Assembly: GCA_023263785.1 (NCBI GenBank)
Contig: JALQUO010000002.1
Location: 308 to 64,307, forward strand
DNA: 64,000 bases
Source of the DNA: Rickettsiales bacterium
Lineage (GTDB): Bacteria; Pseudomonadota; Alphaproteobacteria; Rickettsiales; Midichloriaceae
Direction of reading: 5' to 3'
Part shown: positions 49,575 to 57,952 of the stretch, piece after piece
How the letters are laid out: each line of letters begins with the position of its first letter
Numbering within the stretch: the stretch's first letter is position 1
Translations under genes and position numbers: made by a program
Notes under the pieces: generated by a model
Told to the model about the DNA's origin: nothing
The model's input: only the letters and a program-made list of their open reading frames with translations
Databases searched by the model: none

Positions 49575-51803
49575 TTAGTTTGTAGCGTTTAAGAGGTGGT
49601 CAATGATTGCATTACCAGTTTGCCAACTCTTTGTATTCATATTATAGAATTGCTTGTTTGTGATGAGTTTTGTTAATTGCTCAGCCCGCTCAACATTAGA
49701 GCCCTCGATATTACCGGAAGCAATCTCACCTGTGCCACCCTTACCTGCATCTACGATTTGCATCTCACCTGACTTTGCAGAGGCTTTCAGAGCATTATCA
49801 CCCATCACACTTAATCCATCAACATTTGCATAAGTTGCAAGAGGAATTTTGTAGAGTTTTCTACTAGTACCATTTGCAAAGTTACCAATTAAACTGCCAT
49901 CAACATCGATTGATATATTTGTCAGAGCACTTGGACTCATACCATTTGATCTAACAACTCCTATCATTTCGTCGTGGACAGACTCACTCATCTTAGAATT
50001 ATCAAAATCAAGAGATATTGTGTCAACGTTCTCTTCTTTTATGAATGTAATTTGCAGAGGTTGTGATGAATCCGGTAGAGTATCAGGAGCCTGCGCTATA
50101 CCAATTGAAGTACTTGTTACAGTAGGTTTAGTAGCTAGTTTCGGTATAATTCTCAATCTATATCCACCTGCAGACTCATATATAGTTGCTTGAAAATCTT
50201 TACTGAGAGTAGCATCAGAATTTATTTTTACTGCAAGATCAACCATTGAATTGAAGTCTGTACCTGCATTGAAGGTTACGCCATTAACAACAAAATTGCC
50301 CACTGCTAATACACCATGTGGATCTGATACCTGAGACGTTGTAACACTAGGAACGACAGGTCTTGATCCTGACAGATTGCCCTTTGTATCAAAAGCAAAC
50401 TTTGTTACTTGTAATAAACCATCGCTTCTTGATTCCTTGAGTTCATTAGGGTTTGAAACAAAGAACTCTTGAACCCAACCATCTTCAACTTTTTTCAATG
50501 CGATATTTGCAAGGTGTGCTCCACCCTTCGAATCATAAAGAGTTACTGCCTGTATGATATCCGGCTGAGTGTTACCTGACGCCATGTTAGAGTTTGAATC
50601 ATATGGATCATACCCTTGTCCAAGAACAGGTCCTGCATACATGTTGAGTGCAGATAAAACATCAGCATCCTGAATGTTGTCAAGACTTACATTAGTATTA
50701 GGTCTTGCCATAAATATTAGACCATCAGATGAAGAACTTGCTTTGATGTCTTTGAAATATTTTTGTAGACCATTTTTGAGATCTCCCATCGATGAGAATC
50801 TTATTGCGCCGCTCTGAATTGGCGTTACACTATATACTATATTAAGTGATGTTGCTAATCCTCCTGAGATTGACAGTGAATCATTTCCATTTGTTGGTGG
50901 AACAATTGTGATTGTAGAACTACTAGGAGTACCAGCTGAAGTTACTTGTGCATTTATACCAATGCTTGTAAGTTTATTTGCAATGTTTCTTATTGTCGCA
51001 CCATCATTAGCTCCTAGAACATCACTCACCTTAAATGAAAAAGAAAGTCCATTATATGTACCATTAATTTCATCAGTCGGTGTTGTGATTGTTACACCAC
51101 TGTCTGGGTATGAATTTGATACTTTTGCACCTCTAAAAATACATTTTATTGATTCTAAGGTTATGTCACCATCTTTTTCTTCCTGTATATTGATTGAGAA
51201 GCCATTCCCAGAAAGTAGGTCACCACTTTCCCTTAAGAATCCATTCAGATCCTTTGTAGAACTACGATTGGCTCCCTCAGGGGCCATCACAAAAGATGCT
51301 TGTCCTTTTGCCAATAATCCAGAGTTCAAATTAAACTCTTCAGTTATTTTTGATGTCGCAACTGCTTTTGACAGAATATTATTATCTACAATAACAGCCT
51401 CTAAGGTTTTGATATCTAATTCAGGTTCAGAACCATCGTCTTTATATTTTGCTCCTAATAGCAAATACTTATCTAAATACTCAAGTTTACCGTCTACATT
51501 TGGTCTGAAATTACCCGTAGCAACGTTCACAACCTCATTGCTTAGCTTATTTTTTACTATGAAAAAGTTTTTGTTTCCTTTTGTAGCAAGATCTGTGACT
51601 ATACCTGTGTACTCAAACGCACCTTTTTGACTTATAAGGTTTCCCTCGGTGCTTTGTACTCCATTATCTCCAGCTATGTTTGATAAGTTTGTGAAGGCAG
51701 TTTTGAAACCAGGTGTTTCACTATTTGCTATGTTGTTTGCAGACTGCGAAATTATATTTGTCGCAGTTCTCATTCCTGTTATTGCAATCGCAGTTGTAGA
51801 CAT
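49575..51803 (-). CDS. flgE: Flagellar hook protein FlgE, long form
   Basis: FlgE builds the flexible hook. The N-terminus (MRTATNIISQSANNIANSET, then PGFKTAFTNLS) and the C-terminus (IEGSNVERAEQLTKLI, then NKQFYNMNTKSWQT) are the paired coiled-coil ends of rod/hook proteins. The central part includes the FlgE D2-type segment QAVTLYDSKGGAHLANIAL. At 742 residues it is much longer than the about 400 of E. coli FlgE, with extra surface domains between residues 180 and 420. It stands alone in the window. Confidence 0.92.
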   Translation of the reverse strand: MSTTAIAITGMRTATNIISQSANNIANSETPGFKTAFTNLSNIAGDNGVQSTEGNLISQKGAFEYTGIVTDLATKGNKNFFIVKNKLSNEVVNVATGNFRPNVDGKLEYLDKYLLLGAKYKDDGSEPELDIKTLEAVIVDNNILSKAVATSKITEEFNLNSGLLAKGQASFVMAPEGANRSSTKDLNGFLRESGDLLSGNGFSINIQEEKDGDITLESIKCIFRGAKVSNSYPDSGVTITTPTDEINGTYNGLSFSFKVSDVLGANDGATIRNIANKLTSIGINAQVTSAGTPSSSTITIVPPTNGNDSLSISGGLATSLNIVYSVTPIQSGAIRFSSMGDLKNGLQKYFKDIKASSSSDGLIFMARPNTNVSLDNIQDADVLSALNMYAGPVLGQGYDPYDSNSNMASGNTQPDIIQAVTLYDSKGGAHLANIALKKVEDGWVQEFFVSNPNELKESRSDGLLQVTKFAFDTKGNLSGSRPVVPSVTTSQVSDPHGVLAVGNFVVNGVTFNAGTDFNSMVDLAVKINSDATLSKDFQATIYESAGGYRLRIIPKLATKPTVTSTSIGIAQAPDTLPDSSQPLQITFIKEENVDTISLDFDNSKMSESVHDEMIGVVRSNGMSPSALTNISIDVDGSLIGNFANGTSRKLYKIPLATYANVDGLSVMGDNALKASAKSGEMQIVDAGKGGTGEIASGNIEGSNVERAEQLTKLITNKQFYNMNTKSWQTGNAIIDHLLNATN

Positions 51804-51878
51804 GAGGTATTTAGTTTTTTGTGTTTAAGATTTCGAATTTGGATTATAAAACATGTGTTTGATATATGCAACATATTA

Positions 51879-53432
51879 TTAATGCAAAGACTTAACTGAA
51901 AGTGCAAAAATTCCTGAGAGCTGTTGTTTTTTGATCATTGCGATTTCTTTAGATTGCGTTTCAACATATTTTGCATTCCCAGTTGAATTTGTAAATTCTT
52001 CAATACATTTTTGAATTTTTTGGTTTTTTTGTATTGTTGATAAAACATAAGGTGTATGACCTTTTGAATCTCTTGATGTCAAAATCAGCTTTATTGTTAG
52101 AGGGTCACAAAACTCTTTTGCTATATCAAGAATTAATTTACAAACTTCAACATTTGAGCTTTCAACTGCATAGTTCAAAAGAGTACGATTCATATTATCT
52201 TTTTTCATTATGAGGTTGGACATACTTTCCTTGTCATCATCTGAAAGGTTTTTAACTCTTTTTATGTACTTCATCACGCTGATGATTGCATTTGTATTGC
52301 TGCTTGAAAAAACTGAATGTAAAAACTCATCATGAGATGATAAAGTATTCTTAAACAATAGATTAACTTTATCTTCCTGTATATTTCCTTCAATCTCCTG
52401 CATAAGATTTAAATAAAATTCTGTACAGTAATACTTAAATGTCAGTGTGATAAAATTATCATTATTTTTATTGTGTTGATCACATATCTGCCCTAAAATA
52501 ACACTTTTTGAATTCTTTTGAATTGATTGTATTATCTTTAGTATCTTTTCTGCAAGCTCAATATTCTTGCTCATTATGGCAATCATTATTGCATTATTGC
52601 CATCTGAGTTAGCTCGTGTGAGTGATAGAACTGCCTCAGGATTACTTTGAATTATTTCAAGGATTTTATTCTGTAATTCTGATGATTCAGAACATGATTT
52701 ACTTGCTAGAAGCATCAGAGAGTTGTTTGAGTTTGTATCACAACTCATCACAATTTCATGTTCTATTTTGCTTTTGTCTGCCGGCTCCTTGATGGTTTTT
52801 GAAATCAAATCAAGGATCTTTGTACCTATGGAGAAGTTATCGTTTTTAATTGCTATCATTAAGAGATTATCTCCTGCAGCATCTGCCACAGTCATTGCAT
52901 TATACATGCTGTCGAGACCGCATACTGATGCTAAGCAATCGATCATCGTTTTAAATACAATATCAACCTCCTTAAACTTATGATTGGCACATAAGGTCAT
53001 GAGGGGAGTCCTTCCATCTTGTCTCCTATTTTTAATGATAGTCTTAATATCGTTTGCAGGACAATGGGCCTGCATAAATGACATAAAATCCTCTAGAAGT
53101 TCTGCTGTACCATATTCTATAAAATATCCTAGGACATTCTCTCCATTGCTATCCTGATGACTTAAAATCCTAGGATTACTAAATATAATTGGAGCAACTG
53201 TGAAGAGTTTTTTAATACTTTGGAAGTCTTTCATTTCAAGTAAAAGCATCAGGATATTTTTACCGTCATGAGCTATGCTGAGGGCTTCAACCATCTTTGT
53301 AGGGTTGTTGTGATTTGCTATAACATACTCAACTACCTCCTCTAGGACTTTTTCGTCTGTATTATTTCTAACACCAGATACAACGTCAAAGATCCCAGAA
53401 TCCTTTTCACTTGATATTTTATTTTCAAACAT
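51879..53432 (-). CDS. Ankyrin-repeat protein
   Basis: This 517-residue protein contains degenerate ankyrin-like repeats of the form DxxGxxxLMxAIxxxxxxxxxxIL, for example DGRTPLMTLCANHKFKEV, AGDNLLMIAIKNDNFSIG and DGNNAIMIAIMSKNIELA, with further copies near residues 390-490. There is no signal peptide. Ankyrin proteins of Rickettsiales are often secreted into the host, so it is an effector candidate. That function is inference. The gene is divergent from mlaA. Confidence 0.8.
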   Translation of the reverse strand: MFENKISSEKDSGIFDVVSGVRNNTDEKVLEEVVEYVIANHNNPTKMVEALSIAHDGKNILMLLLEMKDFQSIKKLFTVAPIIFSNPRILSHQDSNGENVLGYFIEYGTAELLEDFMSFMQAHCPANDIKTIIKNRRQDGRTPLMTLCANHKFKEVDIVFKTMIDCLASVCGLDSMYNAMTVADAAGDNLLMIAIKNDNFSIGTKILDLISKTIKEPADKSKIEHEIVMSCDTNSNNSLMLLASKSCSESSELQNKILEIIQSNPEAVLSLTRANSDGNNAIMIAIMSKNIELAEKILKIIQSIQKNSKSVILGQICDQHNKNNDNFITLTFKYYCTEFYLNLMQEIEGNIQEDKVNLLFKNTLSSHDEFLHSVFSSSNTNAIISVMKYIKRVKNLSDDDKESMSNLIMKKDNMNRTLLNYAVESSNVEVCKLILDIAKEFCDPLTIKLILTSRDSKGHTPYVLSTIQKNQKIQKCIEEFTNSTGNAKYVETQSKEIAMIKKQQLSGIFALSVKSLH

Positions 53433-53500
53433 GTTATAATTTAAATAGATGGTTAAAAATTATCTAAACAAATTCTACTACACACCAAATTGAAGATAAA

Positions 53501-54268
53501 GTGAAAATTTTTTGTAAGATAAATTCAGCAGTGTTGTTGGCATTTCTGACTGTTTTTTTGTCAGTCAATTTTGTCTATGGAAGCAGTGATGAAGATATGC
53601 CTGATGACATAGATGTAGATGATACAACAGGTAATGTGAGGTTTGATGATAGGTTTGAAAAGTTTAATAGAGAAGTATTTGCATTCAATAAAGGGATAGA
53701 TAAAGTAGGTATCAGACCAGCCACAAAAGTCTATAGAAAAATAACATTCCCTGAATGGGGTAGGCAAAGAGTAAGCAATGCTCTCAAGAATCTTAATGAA
53801 CCAAACCACATGATAGATAGTATCTTATATGCTAACCCGGCAGGTTTTTTCAAAAGTGGAGTAAGATTTCTGATAAACTCAACAGTTGGTGTTTTTGGGT
53901 TATTTGATGTAGCAGGAAAGCTTGGTGTAAAAAGGTCTGATATATCATTTTCTGACGTGATGGCTGGTAGAATGTGCATAAGAAACGGTCCATACCTAAT
54001 GATTCCAATTCTCGGACCATCAACTGCAAGGAATGCTTCTGGTCTTGCTGTTGACAAATTCGTCTTAGACCCATTCAGTTTGATCATGCCTTTACATATC
54101 ACAGTTGTTAGATTTGGATTAGAAATAGTATCTACAAGGAGTGAGAAAGGACATATAATGAAGCAGATCAGTGAGGATTCAATTGATGACTATGCTATGT
54201 TGAGGAGCTTGTATTACCAATCAGATTATACGAAGGAGTTCACAACATATGATAACTCTAAAAAGTAA
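53501..54268 (+). CDS. mlaA: Phospholipid-binding lipoprotein-like MlaA (VacJ)
   Basis: MlaA removes misplaced phospholipids from the outer membrane outer leaflet. The 255-residue protein has a signal peptide (residues 1-27) and the MlaA core (FEKFNREVFAFNKGIDKV, ALKNLNEPNHMI, then a GVFGLFDVAGKLGV glycine-rich segment and GPYLMIPILGPSTARN). No lipobox Cys follows the signal peptide, so the mature protein may not be lipidated. Start is GTG 53501. Confidence 0.9.
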   Translation: MKIFCKINSAVLLAFLTVFLSVNFVYGSSDEDMPDDIDVDDTTGNVRFDDRFEKFNREVFAFNKGIDKVGIRPATKVYRKITFPEWGRQRVSNALKNLNEPNHMIDSILYANPAGFFKSGVRFLINSTVGVFGLFDVAGKLGVKRSDISFSDVMAGRMCIRNGPYLMIPILGPSTARNASGLAVDKFVLDPFSLIMPLHITVVRFGLEIVSTRSEKGHIMKQISEDSIDDYAMLRSLYYQSDYTKEFTTYDNSKK

Positions 54269-54332
54269 TTGAGAAAGATTTGATTAGAATATAGAATTAA
54301 AAAACTAAGAATTATAAGAAATATTCACTCCG

Positions 54333-54860
54333 ATGTCAGAACTAGAAAAATTAGTCATAGCAGTTGCAACAGGTATCTTCTTGTTTGTTTTTAGCGATAA
54401 TATAGGTCGACTTATCTATGGACCAACACAGATGGTTTTAAAGCAAGGATTCAACATAAAAGTCGAAGATATGAATAGGGAGATAGCTCAGCAACCAACA
54501 ACATTACCTGAGGTCCTTGACATGAAGACAATAATGGCTGCTGCTGATCCAACAAAGGGTGAAGCTATTTTCAAGAAAGTTTGTACTTTATGTCATAATG
54601 GCGATAAGGGAGGTCCAAACAAGGTAGGTCCAAATCTATGGGGAATAGTTGATGGTCCTGCTGCACACAAAGCAGATTTCAATTACTCAGATGCAATGCT
54701 ACAAAGAAAAGCATCAGGGGTTCCATGGAGTGAGGAGCAGCTATACAGATACCTATATGCACCAAAGCAGTATGTAGTTGGTACAAAGATGTCATTCGCA
54801 GGAATAAAAGATGATAAGGAGCGAGCAGATCTTGTAGCTTATCTAAATACAATGAAATAA
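54333..54860 (+). CDS. cycM: Membrane-anchored cytochrome c (CycM/c552 type)
   Basis: An uncleaved N-terminal helix (VIAVATGIFLFVFSDNIG) anchors a class I cytochrome c domain in the periplasm. Haem attaches at CTLCH and the axial Met is in GTKMSFAG. It would carry electrons from the bc1 complex to the aa3 oxidase, as known for CycM in alphaproteobacteria. Haem is attached by the Ccm system, of which ccmDE is at 29327-29831. Confidence 0.93.
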   Translation: MSELEKLVIAVATGIFLFVFSDNIGRLIYGPTQMVLKQGFNIKVEDMNREIAQQPTTLPEVLDMKTIMAAADPTKGEAIFKKVCTLCHNGDKGGPNKVGPNLWGIVDGPAAHKADFNYSDAMLQRKASGVPWSEEQLYRYLYAPKQYVVGTKMSFAGIKDDKERADLVAYLNTMK

Positions 54861-54864
54861 ATAA

Positions 54865-55137
54865 ATTGATAAGAAAAAACTTCTTTACATAAGTACTCAT
54901 AGAGGGTGTAAAGAAATGGACATAATTCTGGGAAAATTTGCTGAATCAGAGCTTAATTCACTCACAGATGAAGAAATTGCAGCTTATGAGAAACTTCTTG
55001 AGCTTTCTGACGATATCCTATACAATACAATATCAGGAATTCTTTGTGGAGGAAAAATTGATCCCAACATGAAATGTGTTGAAAATTTGATAACAAGAAT
55101 AGCTAATTTTCAGGGCAATAGTGGGATGGTTTCTTGA
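54865..55137 (+). CDS. sdhE: Succinate dehydrogenase flavinylation factor SdhE, probable ATT start
   Basis: SdhE promotes covalent FAD attachment to SdhA. From the first ATG (54916) the protein would be 73 residues and lack the active-site segment. In frame upstream the DNA encodes KKLLYISTHRGCKEMDIILG, which contains the conserved RGxxE motif. The frame back to a stop at 54862-54864 has no ATG, GTG or TTG. ATT at 54865 is the likely start. The gene follows cycM by 4 bp and is followed by secE. Confidence 0.82.
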   Translation: MDKKKLLYISTHRGCKEMDIILGKFAESELNSLTDEEIAAYEKLLELSDDILYNTISGILCGGKIDPNMKCVENLITRIANFQGNSGMVS

Positions 55138-55181
55138 CAGTTACAGGGAATTATACTAGTGGTTCTATAAAAAATATTGAG

Positions 55182-55382
55182 ATGAAAAAAGTAAGTATAC
55201 AAGGGGTAACAAAGCTCTATGAAGAAATAAGAAAGGAGCTTTCATTAGTTACTTGGCCAACAAAAAAGGAAATGTTCATTTCTGTTGCAGTTGTTGGTAT
55301 TTCTGTGATGCTTACTGCTTCCATATTCTTTGCAGCTGATTATCTACTGTACAATGCTGTCCAGCTCCTAATAAAATTATGA
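55182..55382 (+). CDS. secE: Preprotein translocase subunit SecE
   Basis: SecE is a small essential part of SecYEG with one membrane helix in most bacteria. From ATG 55182 the protein (66 residues) shows the conserved LYEEIRKELSLVTWPTKKEM before the helix (VAVVGISVMLTASIFFAADY). A TTG-started frame from 55134 is not needed. It precedes nusG by 8 bp, the standard secE-nusG order. Confidence 0.94.
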   Translation: MKKVSIQGVTKLYEEIRKELSLVTWPTKKEMFISVAVVGISVMLTASIFFAADYLLYNAVQLLIKL

Positions 55383-55390
55383 GGTAATAT

Positions 55391-55975
55391 ATGAATGAAA
55401 TGAGTGCTGAAGTCGAAAAGGTTGAGAATAACCACAAATGGTATGTAATCAACACCGTTATAGGGCAAGAGAGGAAGATCGCTAAAACCCTGAAGGAAAA
55501 TATTGAAAAGCAAGGAATAGAGGGCCTCATATCAGAAGTCATAGTCCCAGCAGAAAAAGTGACAGAGATAAAAAGAGGTAAGAAAGTCGATGTAGAAAAA
55601 AAAGTATGCCCTGGATACATCCTGCTAAAGATGGAGCTGAATGACAAAACCATTAGTGCAATAAGGAGTATAACTGGGGTTGCTAAATTCCTTGGTAGAG
55701 ATAAGAAGCCAGTTTCAATACCAGAGAAAGAAGTTATGGCGATGCTAAACTACCTCAGCGACATCAGTGCCCTCAATACAAACATCAGAGCTGAATACTC
55801 ATATCTTCCAGGTGATATGGTTGAGATCAAGGAAGGGGCATTTGAAGGCTTCTCAGCATGTGTTGAGGCGGTAGATAATGATAAGATGAAACTCAAGGTA
55901 TCAGTATCAATCTTCGGAAGAGAAACTCCTGTAGAATTGGATTTCAAACAAGCCTCTAAAGTCCAAGAGGAATAA
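55391..55975 (+). CDS. nusG: Transcription termination/antitermination protein NusG
   Basis: NusG binds RNA polymerase and Rho or S10. The NGN domain (KWYVINTVIGQERKIAKTL, VCPGYILLKMEL) and the C-terminal KOW domain (YLPGDMVEIKEGAFEGFSA) are intact; length 194 residues. In most bacteria rplK follows, but here the convergent flhB comes next, so the ribosomal protein operon has been split off. Confidence 0.96.
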   Translation: MNEMSAEVEKVENNHKWYVINTVIGQERKIAKTLKENIEKQGIEGLISEVIVPAEKVTEIKRGKKVDVEKKVCPGYILLKMELNDKTISAIRSITGVAKFLGRDKKPVSIPEKEVMAMLNYLSDISALNTNIRAEYSYLPGDMVEIKEGAFEGFSACVEAVDNDKMKLKVSVSIFGRETPVELDFKQASKVQEE

Positions 55976-57073
55976 TTATCTTTTTTTGTTCTGAAGTTTC
56001 ATAATATATGAAATAACTTCAGCAACTGCTTTATAGTGTTTCTCTTGAATCTGCTTTCCTATCTCAACATCTTTGTATAATAATCTCGCTAGAGGTGGAT
56101 TCTCAACAATAGGAATCTTGTGCTCTTTCCCTATCTCTCTAATCATCATAGCTATATTATCCAATCCCTTTGCAACAACAACAGGTGTATCCATGGTCTC
56201 TTGTTTATACTCAAGTGCCACAGCATAGTGAGTAGGGTTTGTAATGATTACATCTGCCATAGGTACTACTGCCATGATGCGTCGTTTTGACATCTTGGCT
56301 CGCATTGCTTTGAGTTTTGATTTAACTTCTGGACTACCTTCTTGCTGTTTGTGTTCATCTCTTAGCTCCTGCTTACTCATTCGCATCTTCTGCATGAATG
56401 CAAACCTCTGATAAAGATAATCTATGACAGCGAGAGCAAACATAAAACAGCATACCCCTACAAACAGCTTTATAAGGCCTTTCATCAACAATTTTATCCC
56501 AGAGACAATAGATAAGCTATAAACATGACTTAAGGTCCTTATTTCACTCTTAATCGCAATATAAACTATAATTCCAACCAATGATATTTTAAGTAATCCC
56601 TTAAGAAATTCCATAACAGAGTTTAAAGAAAAAATCCTTTTGAACCCAGAGATAGGTGAGATTCTGCTTAGCTGCGGTCTGATAACCTCAGGAGAGTAAA
56701 TTATACCTTGTTGAGCAAGAATACCAAAGATGTTTACAATCATCATTATTAGCGCGGGAATGATTATGAATGGCATCACGTCAAGTATCAAATCAGACAT
56801 GATTAACATCACATTTGATGAAGGTGGATTATTCGTATTCTTTGCAGCAGTTGCAATAAGATCATATGGTGTTGTGACAAATTTCCTTAGCCTATCAGTT
56901 AAAGATACACTAAAAACACCTCCTAACATTAGAACAAAGAGGGATAAGGTGAAGATCGACAGAAATGAGTTAACTTCCTTAGAATTAAATGTATTGCCTT
57001 CCTCTCGTGCTTTCTCGAGCTTCCGTTGACTGGGTTCTTCAGTCTTCTGTGACTGATCTTCTGTATCACTCAT
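55976..57073 (-). CDS. flhB: Flagellar export protein FlhB
   Basis: FlhB has four membrane helices and a cytoplasmic domain that switches export specificity after self-cleavage. The cleavage site NPTHYAVAL is present, preceded by SKRRIMAVVPMADVIIT. The N-terminus begins with a charged segment (QSQKTEEPSQRKLEKAREEG). Length 365 residues is normal. It overlaps fliP by 4 bp (ATGA). Confidence 0.95.
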   Translation of the reverse strand: MSDTEDQSQKTEEPSQRKLEKAREEGNTFNSKEVNSFLSIFTLSLFVLMLGGVFSVSLTDRLRKFVTTPYDLIATAAKNTNNPPSSNVMLIMSDLILDVMPFIIIPALIMMIVNIFGILAQQGIIYSPEVIRPQLSRISPISGFKRIFSLNSVMEFLKGLLKISLVGIIVYIAIKSEIRTLSHVYSLSIVSGIKLLMKGLIKLFVGVCCFMFALAVIDYLYQRFAFMQKMRMSKQELRDEHKQQEGSPEVKSKLKAMRAKMSKRRIMAVVPMADVIITNPTHYAVALEYKQETMDTPVVVAKGLDNIAMMIREIGKEHKIPIVENPPLARLLYKDVEIGKQIQEKHYKAVAEVISYIMKLQNKKR

Positions 57074-57819
57074 AGGCCATAACTTTTTACAAGACTACCG
57101 CAGAGCATATACCAACCATCAACCAATACAAAGAATATTAGTTTGAATGGTAATGATATCATAACAGGTGGCAACATCATCATCCCCATCGCCATCAACA
57201 CAGATGATACTACAAGATCTATCACAAGAAATGGTAAGAAGATCAAAAACCCTATTTCGAATGCTTTCCTGAGCTCGCTGATGAGAAATGCAGGGATTAG
57301 AAAATGTAGGGGTGTTTCATCTCTTGTAATGCTGTCTTCGACCTTTGCCATGCCTCTAAAAAGTGATAGTTCTTTATCTCCAACATTTTCTAACATAAAA
57401 CCTTTCACTGGCTTCTGCAGGTTTTCCCAAGCCATTTCATTAGTTATTCTTTCTTCCATAAGAGGCTCTATTGCATCATCGTAAATCGCCTTGAGAGGCT
57501 TTTCCATAATGAAAAAAGTAAGAAAGAGAGCCAAGCTTGCAAGGACTGAATTCGGAGGAGTCTGCTGCAGCCCAAGCCCGTTCCGCAAGATTGATAGCAC
57601 AACAGCAATCTTTGTGAATGATGTAAACATTATGACAATCGAGGGAGCAACACTCAAGATCGTCATGAGGGCTATTATCTGGATGATCCTCGAGCTAAAA
57701 CCACCAGATGCAGTAGCTGCATTGTCATTTAAACTCATTGTGAGATCTGCTGCAGCTGCTGCCTCACAGCTGAACAACAAGATCAACAACAAGATTGCCT
57801 GTAAGTTTTTTTTGATCAT
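57070..57819 (-). CDS. fliP: Flagellar export gate protein FliP
   Basis: FliP builds the core of the export gate. It has a signal peptide (residues 1-23), four membrane helices and the conserved segment FTKIAVVLSILRNGLGLQQTP, then LTFFIMEKPLKAIYDDAI. Length 249 residues. It forms an operon with flhB, while fliQ is 11 kb away and fliR is not seen. Confidence 0.95.
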   Translation of the reverse strand: MIKKNLQAILLLILLFSCEAAAAADLTMSLNDNAATASGGFSSRIIQIIALMTILSVAPSIVIMFTSFTKIAVVLSILRNGLGLQQTPPNSVLASLALFLTFFIMEKPLKAIYDDAIEPLMEERITNEMAWENLQKPVKGFMLENVGDKELSLFRGMAKVEDSITRDETPLHFLIPAFLISELRKAFEIGFLIFLPFLVIDLVVSSVLMAMGMMMLPPVMISLPFKLIFFVLVDGWYMLCGSLVKSYGL

Positions 57820-57952
57820 AGTTATTTGTTATTTGTATCATGATATTATCACTCATGTGAGCTTTTGTCATCAAAACAAACAATGATCTTAAAAAAATTG
57901 CAATAATTAAATCGTATGTTTAAATACAGTAAATTATTAAAAAAAATTAACA

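Noticed and set aside
50908-51630. Plus-strand frame of 240 aa inside flgE
   Set aside because: Antisense shadow of the hook protein; no independent support.
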